Shown here: positions 23,775-31,773 of the stretch, in pieces
Layout: each line of letters begins with the position of its first letter
Numbering within the stretch: position 1 is the stretch's first letter
From: an uncultured Alphaproteobacteria bacterium
Lineage (GTDB): Bacteria; Pseudomonadota; Alphaproteobacteria; Rs-D84
Assembly: GCA_946188105.1 (NCBI GenBank)
Contig: CAMHTQ010000004.1
Coordinates: forward strand, 1 to 41,889
Length of the DNA stretch: 41,889 nt
Direction of reading: 5' to 3'
Translations under genes and position numbers: made by a program
The notes under the pieces: model-generated
The model's input: the letters and a program-made list of their open reading frames with translations, nothing else
Databases searched by the model: none
What the model was told of the DNA's origin: nothing

Positions 23775-24560
23775 ATGGAAGAAAAAGTATCATCTATATC
23801 TTTAACAAATGTGGCGGCATCATACGACAATGGTGCTGATGTTATAACCGATGTATCATTTAATATAACAGGGGGTGCCATTTATTTTTTAACTGGGGCA
23901 TCTGGTGCTGGTAAAACGACATTATTACGATTGATTTATCAACTGCACAAACCACGTACCGGCCAAATAAAACTGTTTGGTAAACTTACAAATGATATGA
24001 CCAGGGATGAAATCACCGAAATCCGTAAAAAAATGGCGATTGTGTTCCAAGAATATTCATTATTATCCCATTTATCAGTATTTGATAACATCGCCCTGCC
24101 ATTACGTGTCCGTAATATCCCAGAATCTAAAATCAAGGCCTTGGTGCCCAAGGTATTAGATTGGGTTGGACTCAGCAAATTTGCCGATGAAAAACCATTG
24201 GCTTTAAGTGGTGGCCAACAACAAAGAATATCGGTTGCACGTGCAATCATTATTCAACCATCAATATTACTTGCCGACGAACCAACGGGCAATTTGGATG
24301 ACGACAATGCATCACGTCTGATGGATTTATTTATACAGATGAACAAAATGTTTGGCACAACAATAATTTTGGCTACACACAGTAAAAGATTAATAGATAC
24401 ATATAAATTCCCTGTGATTAACATTGAAAATCATCATGTGAATTTTATTACATCAAAGGCTGCATCCGACACCACAGGTAAAAAGGTATGGAAGGGTCCC
24501 GCACCAAAAAATTCTTTAAACGAACTTTCGAAACAATTTGATGATATTGGGAAAATGTAA
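23775..24560 (+). CDS. ftsE: Cell division ATP-binding protein FtsE
   Basis: FtsE is the ATPase of the FtsEX complex, which activates peptidoglycan hydrolases at the division site. The 261-residue protein has Walker A GASGAGKTT, Q-loop VFQEYSLL, signature LSGGQQQR, Walker B ILLADEPTGNLD and the H-loop in LATHSK. The C-terminal tail after about residue 215 is longer than in E. coli. The ATG at 23775 is preferred over an upstream TTG, because that TTG lies in the -35 box. Its stop directly abuts ftsX. LolD is an alternative by ATPase sequence alone, but the FtsX neighbour decides. Confidence 0.9.
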   Translation: MEEKVSSISLTNVAASYDNGADVITDVSFNITGGAIYFLTGASGAGKTTLLRLIYQLHKPRTGQIKLFGKLTNDMTRDEITEIRKKMAIVFQEYSLLSHLSVFDNIALPLRVRNIPESKIKALVPKVLDWVGLSKFADEKPLALSGGQQQRISVARAIIIQPSILLADEPTGNLDDDNASRLMDLFIQMNKMFGTTIILATHSKRLIDTYKFPVINIENHHVNFITSKAASDTTGKKVWKGPAPKNSLNELSKQFDDIGKM

Positions 24561-25400
24561 ATGAAAAAAAGACCGGTTGTTTTTTCTTTGATAAAAGAAC
24601 AAAGTGCGTTTATGACCGCGATTATGTCTGTTTTGACATTTTTGTCTGTCTTGGCTTTGGGAATTGCATTGATGATTGGCACTGGTGCGATTCGGATGAA
24701 CAACCAATGGAATTTATACGCAACAATTCAAACGGCCGATGTTAATGACGCACCAAAAATTCGTGAAATTTTGGCTAAAAACAAAAATGCGATTCAATCA
24801 TCATCGGAAATAAGCCGCGAACAAATGATGAATTTAATGTCTCCATGGGTATCTGGGGGATCCGCATTACAAAAATATATGCCACAAATGTGGGAGGTTA
24901 AATTCTCGAACCAAAAAGATTTGAAATCTGTTCAGGCACAAATTACCCCATATGCAAAATTTTTAACTCATAAAACAGCACTCGAAACTCCGATTCGTGC
25001 TGGATGGTATTTAATCGCAATTGCAACCTTGGTTTTAGCAGTGGCGTTGGGTTCAATAACAATATGCGTTTCATACATTGCACACAACACCGCCGTATTG
25101 CATAAACGCGAATTGGAAATTTTGAATCAAATCGGTGCCAGCGATTCGTTTGTCGCACATCAGATGCAAATAATTGTCGCCAGAATCTGTATGCGCGCAA
25201 CCCTGTATGGATTTTTAATCGCGATACCATTTTTATTATTGATAATGAATGCTGCACATTCTGCACGCATTGGATTGATGGCAATGTTGGATTTAAATAA
25301 ATTTGGATGGATATTATTGGTTATATTACCGATATTTATCACAATTTTCGCAACATATATAACAAAACATACAACCAAGAAAATTCTTCAAAACAGTTAA
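24561..25400 (+). CDS. ftsX: Cell division membrane protein FtsX
   Basis: FtsX is the permease-like partner of FtsE. The 279-residue protein has four membrane segments (about 20-45, 150-175, 205-230, 250-270) and a periplasmic domain of about 100 residues between the first two, as in FtsX. The cytoplasmic loop between segments 2 and 3 has RELEILNQIGASDSFVAHQM, the coupling helix typical of the family. ATG follows the ftsE stop without a gap. Confidence 0.9.
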   Translation: MKKRPVVFSLIKEQSAFMTAIMSVLTFLSVLALGIALMIGTGAIRMNNQWNLYATIQTADVNDAPKIREILAKNKNAIQSSSEISREQMMNLMSPWVSGGSALQKYMPQMWEVKFSNQKDLKSVQAQITPYAKFLTHKTALETPIRAGWYLIAIATLVLAVALGSITICVSYIAHNTAVLHKRELEILNQIGASDSFVAHQMQIIVARICMRATLYGFLIAIPFLLLIMNAAHSARIGLMAMLDLNKFGWILLVILPIFITIFATYITKHTTKKILQNS

Positions 25401-25910
25401 ATGAAAATATTCACACCATCTTTTTTAATATTGGGATTTTTTGTACTGGGCGGAATGATATTTAAATTAACATCACCGTTAAGTTGCGGCCCAATATTAC
25501 CAAACGATAATATTTTTGTTTTAACTGGGGATGCCCGCCGTATTCCATTTGCATTAAAACAAACAGAATCTTATCCTGCCGCAAAAATTCATATAATCGG
25601 TGTCGGCAGTCACAAGTTCAATATCCAAAACAATCATGTTGCGATGGAAAGACAATCTAAATCGACATATCAAAACGCATTGGCAATTAAAAAGATTGTA
25701 AAACAAAAGAAACTTGATCGTATTGTTGTCGTTACAACCGAAGAACACATGAAACGTGCAATGCACTTGATTCATCATGAAAATCCAAAAACAGAAATCA
25801 TTTCATGTTCTGCACCATTGATTGGTATGCCACCATCACAACGGGTGCAACGTTGGACTATTGAATACATAAAATACATTGTTACATTGTTTGGTATCAA
25901 AGAAGGTTAA
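25401..25910 (+). CDS. YdcF/DUF218-family envelope protein
   Basis: The 169-residue protein has an N-terminal membrane anchor (about 7-25) and a DUF218 domain: FVLTGDARRIPFAL, IHIIGVG, the E-x-x-S-x-x-T-x-x-N block at ERQSKSTYQNALAI, and RIVVVTTEEHMKRAMHL. YdcF, SanA and ElyC relatives act in envelope integrity. It is the third gene of the ftsE-ftsX-ydcF-plsC operon, an order common in alphaproteobacteria. It abuts ftsX. Confidence 0.85.
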   Translation: MKIFTPSFLILGFFVLGGMIFKLTSPLSCGPILPNDNIFVLTGDARRIPFALKQTESYPAAKIHIIGVGSHKFNIQNNHVAMERQSKSTYQNALAIKKIVKQKKLDRIVVVTTEEHMKRAMHLIHHENPKTEIISCSAPLIGMPPSQRVQRWTIEYIKYIVTLFGIKEG

Positions 25911-25911
25911 A

Positions 25912-26619
25912 ATGTTCAGAACTATTATTTTCAAATTTATTCTAGGAATTTATTTTATCGCATGGTGTCCATTACTGTTTATCAGTTTGATTTCCAAACG
26001 TCTGACCCTTATTGCAATGAGGACAGAAACAGCCGGTGTTTTATATCTGGCACGCATAATTACAAACATAAAATACAAAATTCATTATCCTGTAACCGAA
26101 GAAAACGGAATTCCAACAAAACCAAATGCAAACAAACGCCTTGATGGCAAGGCAATAATCGCTGCAAAACACATGTCTATCCTAGAGGTTGCGATTTTAT
26201 TCCTGCATGTTCCAAATTCATTTTTCATTTTAAAACGAGAATTAATGTGGATACCTTTTTATGGTTGGGTATTTGCCAGGGCTGGATTTCAACCTGTAAA
26301 CCGCAAACGTGGCACAACCAATATGCGTAAATTAAGTAATAATGTCGCAAAAAAAATATTAAACGGTCAAACATTGATTATATTCCCCGAAGGAACCCGT
26401 GTAAAACCAGGAACAAAACAACCATTACGCAAAGGTTTGCTATTCTTGGCACATGAATTAAAATTACCAATTCTGCCTGTTGGCACAGACAGCGGCCTAT
26501 ATTGGCCAAAACGTGGTGTAATGCACAGTGGCACCGCAAATGTATATTTTGAAAATCTGTTGCCATCAACGGCTGATTTAAAAGAAATTTCTGCTGCAAT
26601 CAACCAGCACAGCGCTTAG
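25912..26619 (+). CDS. plsC: 1-acyl-sn-glycerol-3-phosphate acyltransferase
   Basis: PlsC makes phosphatidic acid from lysophosphatidic acid at the inner membrane. The 235-residue protein has a membrane segment near its start and the acyltransferase motifs: AKHMSILEV (HX4E; alphaproteobacterial PlsC often has Glu where others have Asp), MWIPFYGW, GFQPVNRK, FPEGTRVKPG and LPVGTDSG. The start at 25912 is one base after the ydcF stop; an upstream in-frame ATG would overlap ydcF. Confidence 0.9.
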   Translation: MFRTIIFKFILGIYFIAWCPLLFISLISKRLTLIAMRTETAGVLYLARIITNIKYKIHYPVTEENGIPTKPNANKRLDGKAIIAAKHMSILEVAILFLHVPNSFFILKRELMWIPFYGWVFARAGFQPVNRKRGTTNMRKLSNNVAKKILNGQTLIIFPEGTRVKPGTKQPLRKGLLFLAHELKLPILPVGTDSGLYWPKRGVMHSGTANVYFENLLPSTADLKEISAAINQHSA

Positions 26620-26627
26620 AAATTTAT

Positions 26628-27056
26628 TTATTGCGGTATTTCACACCACCCAGAACGTTTTCCGCCACCATACGAACGTCCCAGCCCTTCATCGACCAAG
26701 ATTTTGCCGACATCACGTCCCTGGGCATCCAAAACATTTGCATCTATGCGCCCCAGATATTTATCGTCTTTGATATTTTGCAATTCAACCACAGAATCAA
26801 CTGGTATCAATTCTGACAATCTGGTCCTGGCAACATTTGCCTTAACAATTTCATCGATACATTGACCATGCAATTCAGGTGTATCCACATTACGCAATCT
26901 GACACGAACAGAAATAATCGTATCATCTTCTAACTTTACACCGGCTGAAAAAGTATCACCATCAACGATATATCTGACTATTGCCGGAACCGCAAACGCG
27001 TTTCCACCAGCAACCAAACATACCGCCGCAATAAAAATTGTTTTTATCCGCAACAT
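26628..27056 (-). CDS. Secreted thermonuclease (SNase-like)
   Basis: The 142-residue protein has a signal peptide (MLRIKTIFIAAVCLVAGGNA, cleavage after AFA) and a staphylococcal-nuclease fold: YIVDGDTF, RVRLRNVDTPE, CIDEIVKANVARTRL, DDKYLGRIDANV and VDEGLGRSYGG. The Asp of VDGDTF, the Arg of RLRNVDTPE and the Arg of YLGRID match catalytic positions; the following Glu of TPE fits the general base. It would degrade nucleic acid in the periplasm or outside. The ATG overlaps the tolB stop region (TAATATG), so it is coupled to tolB. Confidence 0.87.
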   Translation of the reverse strand: MLRIKTIFIAAVCLVAGGNAFAVPAIVRYIVDGDTFSAGVKLEDDTIISVRVRLRNVDTPELHGQCIDEIVKANVARTRLSELIPVDSVVELQNIKDDKYLGRIDANVLDAQGRDVGKILVDEGLGRSYGGGKRSGWCEIPQ

Positions 27057-27057
27057 A

Positions 27058-28377
27058 TTATTGTAATTTTGGTGACCAAGTTGGCTCAACACCATTTACC
27101 CCGTCCGGCAGTTCAATATCATAAACATTTTGACCTGTGATATCGACACTACGCAAATGGCTCATTCTATCTTGGCCATCATCTGACTTTTCTGTTTCAT
27201 AATATACCAAACGTCTAGAACCTGGTGCCCATGATGGTGCCTCCATATACCAACCACCCGCTAAAATCTTTTCGCGTTTACCGTCTGTACCCATAATACC
27301 AATATAAAAGGTATCATCTGCAATTTTGGTAAAGGCAATAAATTGTCCGTCCGGAGACCAAGCCGGTGTTGCATAACGCCCTGCCCCAAAAGTAATTCTT
27401 TCTTCATCCCCTGTTTTCAGATTCATAACATGAATTTGCTGACTGCCAGTTTTATCAGAATTAAATGCAATTTGGGTTCCGTCCGGAGAATATGATGGAC
27501 TGGTATTCAAAGAATGACCAAATGTCAACTGACGCAATTCTTTTGTTTCGGTATTATATTCAAACAAATGTGTATCACCACCCTGGACCAAAGACATGGC
27601 GACACGAACACCGTCTGGGGAAAAACGTGGGGCAAAATTCATTCCGCCAAATTCACCCAACCGTTTTTGCGCCCCTGTATCCAAATCCAATGTCCAAATC
27701 ATTGGTTTATCATCACGATAAGACAAGAATATAATCGTTCTCATATTTGGAGAAAATCTGGGCGACATAACAAATGTATTTTTATCAGACAGATAACGCA
27801 TTCCAAAACCGTCTTGATCCATTATTGCCATACGTTTTACACGATTAGCCACATCACCTGTTTCGGCAATAAATACTATTTGGGTATCGAAATAACCAAC
27901 CTCGCCTGTCAATCTTTCATATATAGCATCAGCCATTAAATGAGCCATCCTGCGAATAGATTTTTTTGATGCCGCCAAACTTTGTGCTTCGATTTGTTCT
28001 TTGCCATTTAAATCCCAAACATAAAATTCCAATTTATACATACCATTAGATTGGCGACTCATTTTAGATTGAACTAAAACCTGGGTTTTTATTGCATGCC
28101 ACAAATTAAAATCAGGCATATCATTAAATTTTACAAATTCAGGATATGCTTTTTTATCCACCATACGAAACAGCCCAGTTGATTTTAAATCATTCACAAC
28201 AACCGATCTTATCATTTCAGCATCAGATTTGGCCACCTTGCCAACGGTTTCAACATTTTGTACAGCCACAGATATTGGACTGACATTTCCAGCGACAATA
28301 TCAACCTTTAACTCGGCATGCCCTGAAAAGACAAATCCAAAAACAAATACCAATCCAAAAAGTAATTTTTTAAACAT
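27058..28377 (-). CDS. tolB: Tol-Pal system protein TolB
   Basis: TolB is the periplasmic beta-propeller that links the Tol complex with Pal and the outer membrane during division. The 439-residue protein has a signal peptide (MFKKLLFGLVFVFGFVFSGH, cleavage after GHA), an N-terminal alpha/beta domain, then propeller blades: MSPRFSPN, FAPRFSPDGVRVAMS, TSPSYSPDGTQIAFNS, ATPAWSPDGQFIAFT, EAPSWAPGSRRL and VEPTWSPKLQ. The start at 28377 has AAAGGA in front. tolQRA and pal are not in the window; the next gene is a nuclease. Confidence 0.95.
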   Translation of the reverse strand: MFKKLLFGLVFVFGFVFSGHAELKVDIVAGNVSPISVAVQNVETVGKVAKSDAEMIRSVVVNDLKSTGLFRMVDKKAYPEFVKFNDMPDFNLWHAIKTQVLVQSKMSRQSNGMYKLEFYVWDLNGKEQIEAQSLAASKKSIRRMAHLMADAIYERLTGEVGYFDTQIVFIAETGDVANRVKRMAIMDQDGFGMRYLSDKNTFVMSPRFSPNMRTIIFLSYRDDKPMIWTLDLDTGAQKRLGEFGGMNFAPRFSPDGVRVAMSLVQGGDTHLFEYNTETKELRQLTFGHSLNTSPSYSPDGTQIAFNSDKTGSQQIHVMNLKTGDEERITFGAGRYATPAWSPDGQFIAFTKIADDTFYIGIMGTDGKREKILAGGWYMEAPSWAPGSRRLVYYETEKSDDGQDRMSHLRSVDITGQNVYDIELPDGVNGVEPTWSPKLQ

Positions 28378-28503
28378 GATAAATCCTTTCCCTCTATACA
28401 TATAATTACGCGTTGTAATTCTAGTAATTAAAAAACCAAAAATCAAATTTATTTCAACTATACATAAAGCAACACAAAAGTGCTGACAACCGTAATTACA
28501 GCG

Positions 28504-28539
28504 GTATTCACAAATGTATTGACAAGTGTAAATACAATG
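28504..28539 (+). promoter_or_regulatory. Probable operator, three 12-bp direct repeats
   Basis: GTATTCACAAAT, GTATTGACAAGT and GTAAATACAATG lie head to tail and overlap the -35 box of the ribbon-helix-helix gene. Ribbon-helix-helix dimers bind short direct or inverted repeats of this kind. A further ACAAGTGT (28522-28529) and its inverted partner ACACTTGT (28558-28565) flank the -10. Confidence 0.5.
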
Positions 28540-28546
28540 ATATAGT
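28519..28546 (+). promoter_or_regulatory. Promoter of the ribbon-helix-helix gene
   Basis: TTGACA (28519-28524), 16 bases, TATAGT (28541-28546). The region 28378-28592 is also the upstream region of divergent tolB. Confidence 0.65.
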
Positions 28547-28592
28547 CAATCGTAAAGACACTTGTGTTGGTTATTGTATAGGAGTTTGTATT

Positions 28593-28820
28593 ATGCCAAA
28601 CGTCATGCAACAGTTGTTCGTTATGAACATCGAAGCACTGTTAAAAGAATATGCCGCATATCGTGCATTTCATAAATCAGATTGCGTTATAAACATGCGT
28701 ATTCCAAAGGCAATATTGGATAAAATAAAAGAACTTGCCGACACACAACATGTTCCATACCAATCGTTAATATCATCTGTTTTATATTCTTTGGCTAATA
28801 TCGAGGAAAATAAACAATAA
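28593..28820 (+). CDS. Ribbon-helix-helix DNA-binding protein (antitoxin-like)
   Basis: The 75-residue protein has an N-terminal helix (1-28) and then a ribbon-helix-helix fold: CVINMRIPKAILDKIKELAD (strand and first helix), a turn QHVPYQ, and SLISSVLYSLAN (second helix). That is the shape of CopG/BrnA-type antitoxins. No toxin gene is next to it: the following gene is on the other strand and encodes a pilin-like protein. The operator-like repeats in its own promoter suggest autoregulation. GGAG precedes the ATG. Function beyond DNA binding unknown. Confidence 0.75.
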   Translation: MPNVMQQLFVMNIEALLKEYAAYRAFHKSDCVINMRIPKAILDKIKELADTQHVPYQSLISSVLYSLANIEENKQ

Positions 28821-28821
28821 A

Positions 28822-28850
28822 AAAACAGGTGGCATTTTGCCACCTGTTTT
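28822..28850. terminator. Bidirectional terminator between convergent genes
   Basis: 13-bp stem AAAACAGGTGGCA / TGCCACCTGTTTT with a TTT loop, flanked by A- and T-rich sequence. Confidence 0.9.
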
Positions 28851-28866
28851 CAATTTCATTATTAGT

Positions 28867-29235
28867 TTATTTATTACCCCAACCATCAAACAAATTATCA
28901 CACTCCAACGATCCATTTTCGCCTGCTGCATTCAGCAAGAACGACAAGATAACACCGATTGCGAACAATAATGTAAATCCAACCAATAAACCGATACCTT
29001 TACCTTTGATATCATCCATTTTAGCTTCACCCTTGGAAATATATGTCCATGCCCAACCTGCCATATAAAATCCAGCACCCACGAATGCTAAAATACGTAA
29101 TGTTTTAAAAATTCCCTGCATTTTGCCGATCAATGCACATATGCCACTTTCCTTTACCGCAGGCGCAGCCTGGGCAACACCCACAAACAACGCAACTATC
29201 GCAGCAAAAACCAAAACTTTTGTATACTTTTTCAT
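28867..29235 (-). CDS. VirB2/TrbC-like pilin
   Basis: The 122-residue protein has a signal peptide (MKKYTKVLVFAAIVALFVGV, cleavage after AQA) and two long hydrophobic segments: TLRILAFVGAGFYMAGWAW and GIGLLVGFTLLFAIGVILSF, joined by a short positively charged loop (ISKGEAKMDDIKGKG). That is the layout of the VirB2/TrbC major pilin of type IV secretion systems. Two Cys (in SGICALIGK and LECDNLFDG) may pair. No other type IV secretion gene lies in the window. GGAGA precedes the ATG. The pilin assignment rests on topology and motif shape. Confidence 0.68.
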   Translation of the reverse strand: MKKYTKVLVFAAIVALFVGVAQAAPAVKESGICALIGKMQGIFKTLRILAFVGAGFYMAGWAWTYISKGEAKMDDIKGKGIGLLVGFTLLFAIGVILSFLLNAAGENGSLECDNLFDGWGNK

Positions 29236-29292
29236 AAAAATCTCCTTTATTTATCAATGCAATTTTACCACAAAAGACACACGTTTTCAAAC

Positions 29293-29321
29293 AAAAAAGC
29301 ACTGTTTTTATCAAACAGTGC
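29293..29321 (-). terminator. Terminator of the lipoprotein gene
   Basis: GCACTGTTT / AAACAGTGC (29299-29307, 29313-29321) followed by T6 on the minus strand, 28 bases past the stop. Confidence 0.88.
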
Positions 29322-29349
29322 CTTTTTAAATCCGGTTTAACCTAAACGA

Positions 29350-29751
29350 TTACATACCTGAAACAACAACGTATTTTTTTGTTGTTTTTTTAGCGCAACA
29401 TTTGCAGCTTTTTTTAACAGGCATTGGTTTTACGATTTTGCGTGGTTCTGCAACTGGTTCAAAATCATAAGTTTCTGTTGCAGCTGGGGTCAAAACGCGA
29501 CGTTCTTGACGAACTTCTTGACCTTCCATATCACGAGCATACAATTCAGCACAGCTTGTATTACGATAAACAATTTGTTTAGCCAAATCTGCTGTATCTA
29601 CTTCTGAAGAGTAATTATTTGCAATTTCGCCACTGGAATAAATACAATCATTACCATCTTGGACATAGCGAACATTACCCTGATAATAATCATAAGAACG
29701 AGAACAAGCAGCCAAAACTAAAACTGCGACAAATGCTAAAAATTTTTTCAT
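29350..29751 (-). CDS. Small lipoprotein
   Basis: The 133-residue product has a lipoprotein signal peptide MKKFLAFVAVLVLAAC with the lipobox LAAC (Cys16). The mature part holds VRYVQDGNDCIYSSGEIANNYSSEVD, which has two Cys available for disulfides with TSCAELY, and ends in a basic, Cys-rich tail (KKSCKCCAKKTTKKY). The tail could bind peptidoglycan, metal or nucleic acid; not known. It follows its own promoter region and terminator, so it is monocistronic. Family not recognised. Confidence 0.75.
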   Translation of the reverse strand: MKKFLAFVAVLVLAACSRSYDYYQGNVRYVQDGNDCIYSSGEIANNYSSEVDTADLAKQIVYRNTSCAELYARDMEGQEVRQERRVLTPAATETYDFEPVAEPRKIVKPMPVKKSCKCCAKKTTKKYVVVSGM

Positions 29752-29879
29752 TTTTTATCCTTTATAATTGGTTTTACAAAGTGATTTTTATCACCCATTT
29801 CTCTTTAATTATGACACAAAATATTCCATAGTCAAGCAACGACACAAAAAAAACCTAGCCAAACCCAACAAGATATTGC

Positions 29880-29885
29880 TATAAT
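29880..29885 (+). promoter_or_regulatory. Extended -10 of the aldolase gene
   Basis: TGC followed by TATAAT (29880-29885); no good -35 at the right distance. The ATG at 29910 follows GAGAGAG. Confidence 0.5.
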
Positions 29886-29909
29886 TAACACACAACAAGA
29901 GAGAGACCC

Positions 29910-30857
29910 ATGAAATACACCGATTTGGGACTGATCAGCACATCAGAAACCATGAAATCTGCCCTGCGCAACAAATTTGCCGTTCCGGCTTTTAATGTTT
30001 ATAACATGGAAACTTTGACCGCGGTTATATCTGCCGCCAGACTGACACACAGTCCTGTGATACTGGCAATTTCGGAATCAGCATTGAAATATATGGGTCA
30101 AAATATGTTAATCGGTTTGATTTCCGGCGCAAAAATATCACCATCGGAACGAATCGCCTTGCATCTGGATCATGGTTCATCTGTTCGATCATGCATGCAG
30201 GCCATAGATATCGGATTTTCCAGCGTAATGTTGGATTTCAGTAAACGTTCATTGGACGAAAACATTGCCGCAACAAATGAAATCGCACTTTATGCACACG
30301 CACGCGATGTCACAGTGGAATCTGAACTGGGCGAATTATCCGGTATCGAGGATGAAAATACCCACAATGAAAATTCTTGCTATACCGATCCAAAAATTGT
30401 TGCGGATTTTGTCCGCAAAACACACACAGATTCTTTGGCTGTTGCAATCGGCACCAGTCATGGTGCATACAAACGCAAATCCGCCGACGACAAATTGCGT
30501 TTTGATATATTAACAGAAATCCAAGAACAAATACCGTATACACCTTTGGTATTACATGGTGCATCATCCATTCCCCAAGATTTTGTCGACGACATAAACA
30601 AATTCGGTGGCAATATCCAAGACAGTATGGGTATTGATCTGGAACAATTAAATTTTGCCGCGACCCAAACCAATATATGTAAAATAAATATAGACAGTGA
30701 TTTACGTCTGGGGACAACTGCGGCCATTCGCAAATATTTGGCAACAAATCCTGCAATATTTAATCCACGAGAATATCTGTCTGCGGCACGCGACACCGTC
30801 CAAGATTATTGTATATTTTTAATTCGTGAAATATTTAAATCATATAACAAGATATAA
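29910..30857 (+). CDS. fba: Class II fructose-bisphosphate aldolase
   Basis: The enzyme cleaves fructose-1,6-bisphosphate to dihydroxyacetone phosphate and glyceraldehyde-3-phosphate with a zinc ion. The 315-residue protein shows AFNVYNMETLTAVI, IALHLDHGSS (zinc-ligand His and catalytic Asp), VESELGELSG (Glu ligand), IGTSHGAYK (His ligand), LVLHGASSIP (His ligand) and KINIDSDLR (phosphate binding). Length and motifs fit class IIB. Tagatose-bisphosphate aldolase is a close alternative, but there is no tagatose or galactitol gene near. Confidence 0.88.
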   Translation: MKYTDLGLISTSETMKSALRNKFAVPAFNVYNMETLTAVISAARLTHSPVILAISESALKYMGQNMLIGLISGAKISPSERIALHLDHGSSVRSCMQAIDIGFSSVMLDFSKRSLDENIAATNEIALYAHARDVTVESELGELSGIEDENTHNENSCYTDPKIVADFVRKTHTDSLAVAIGTSHGAYKRKSADDKLRFDILTEIQEQIPYTPLVLHGASSIPQDFVDDINKFGGNIQDSMGIDLEQLNFAATQTNICKINIDSDLRLGTTAAIRKYLATNPAIFNPREYLSAARDTVQDYCIFLIREIFKSYNKI

Positions 30858-30863
30858 AAAAAA

Positions 30864-30893
30864 TTGGTGAAATTTTTTCACCAACTTTTTTTT
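30864..30893. terminator. Terminator between fba and efp
   Basis: TTGGTGAA / TTCACCAA (30864-30871, 30877-30884) followed by T8 on the plus strand and A-rich sequence on the other side; serves both convergent genes. Confidence 0.9.
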
Positions 30894-30906
30894 GAATCAT
30901 ATTTTT

Positions 30907-31476
30907 TTATTTTGCACGTTCCACATATTCCAATGTTTCTGTATTAACGACAATCTTTTCATCTTGTTCAATAAACACAGGAACCTGAACACGAACACCA
31001 TTATCCAAAATAGCAGGTTTTCCACCAGAGCCCGTAGCCGTTTGTCCCTTTAATGCAGGTTCTGTTTCAACAACGGTTGCAACAACGGTCTTTGGCAAAG
31101 TAATGGATACTGGATGACCTTCGACAAAATTTGCACGCACAGTCATTTCAGGTGCCAAGAATTTCATTTGATCGCCCAAAGAATCAACCGGCATTGTAAA
31201 TTGTTCATAATCAGACAAATTCATAAAATATGCGTCCGTACCATCAGAATACAAATATTGGCATTCCAAATCTTCGACCATCAATTTTTCAACTTTATCT
31301 TCGGCACGCCAACGATCGCCACCTTTGTTTCCTGAATCAATATCACGCAAATCTGCCTGAACAAAAGCACCACCCTTACCTGGTTTAACCTTGGTAATAG
31401 ATGTGACAGAATAACGTTTTCCATTGTGAGAAATAACCCAACCCACACGCATATCATTTGCAATATAAGACGCCAT
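30907..31476 (-). CDS. efp: Elongation factor P
   Basis: EF-P relieves ribosome stalling at polyproline stretches. The 189-residue protein has the three beta-barrel domains; the tip of domain I reads KVKPGKGGAFVQ, and the Lys of PGKGG is the residue modified by EpmA in some bacteria. Domains II and III include MNLSDYEQFTMP and LDNGVRVQVPVFIEQDEKIVVNTETLEYVERAK, the usual C-terminus. The ATG at 31476 has AAAGGA in front; a TTG two codons upstream is less likely. epmA and epmB are not in the window. Confidence 0.95.
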   Translation of the reverse strand: MASYIANDMRVGWVISHNGKRYSVTSITKVKPGKGGAFVQADLRDIDSGNKGGDRWRAEDKVEKLMVEDLECQYLYSDGTDAYFMNLSDYEQFTMPVDSLGDQMKFLAPEMTVRANFVEGHPVSITLPKTVVATVVETEPALKGQTATGSGGKPAILDNGVRVQVPVFIEQDEKIVVNTETLEYVERAK

Positions 31477-31510
31477 TTTCAATCCTTTTATTTATAAATA
31501 ATACCGGCAA

Positions 31511-31538
31511 ATTATAATTTTTTTAATCTTAAAATCAA
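31511..31538 (-). promoter_or_regulatory. Promoter of efp
   Basis: TTGATT (31538-31533), 16 bases, TATAAT (31516-31511) on the minus strand. Confidence 0.6.
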
Positions 31539-31571
31539 CAATAAATTGAAAAAACCAACTAAACAAAAAAT

Positions 31572-31595
31572 ATAACGGTGCAGATACACCGTTAT
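31572..31595 (-). terminator. First of twin hairpins (distal)
   Basis: ATAACGGTG / CACCGTTAT with loop CAGATA on the plus strand; on the minus strand it is followed by T6. It matches the hairpin at 31679-31702 except for one compensated base pair. Confidence 0.75.
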
Positions 31596-31678
31596 CAAAT
31601 TTTAATAAAATCAAAATTTATGAAATTTATTGGAAGCGATTTTTGTTTTGCAGTGTACCAATCTTATAACTAAAAAAT

Positions 31679-31702
31679 ATAACGGCGCAGATACGCCGTT
31701 AT
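31679..31702 (-). terminator. Second of twin hairpins, terminator of dnaN
   Basis: ATAACGGCG / CGCCGTTAT with loop CAGATA; T6 follows on the minus strand. It lies about 70 bases past the dnaN stop. The sequence just after that stop (minus strand AAAAATATAACGG, about 31757-31769) could pair with the 3' arm and tail of either hairpin. Confidence 0.8.
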
Positions 31703-31773
31703 TTGTAAGTGTAGTGTACACATGGTTACATGAACGAACAAATAACAAGTAGATGCCCGTTATATTTTTCAGT

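Noticed and set aside
28593..29235. Toxin-antitoxin pair made of the ribbon-helix-helix gene and its neighbour
   Set aside because: The neighbour is convergent, has a signal peptide and two membrane helices, and is separated by a terminator.
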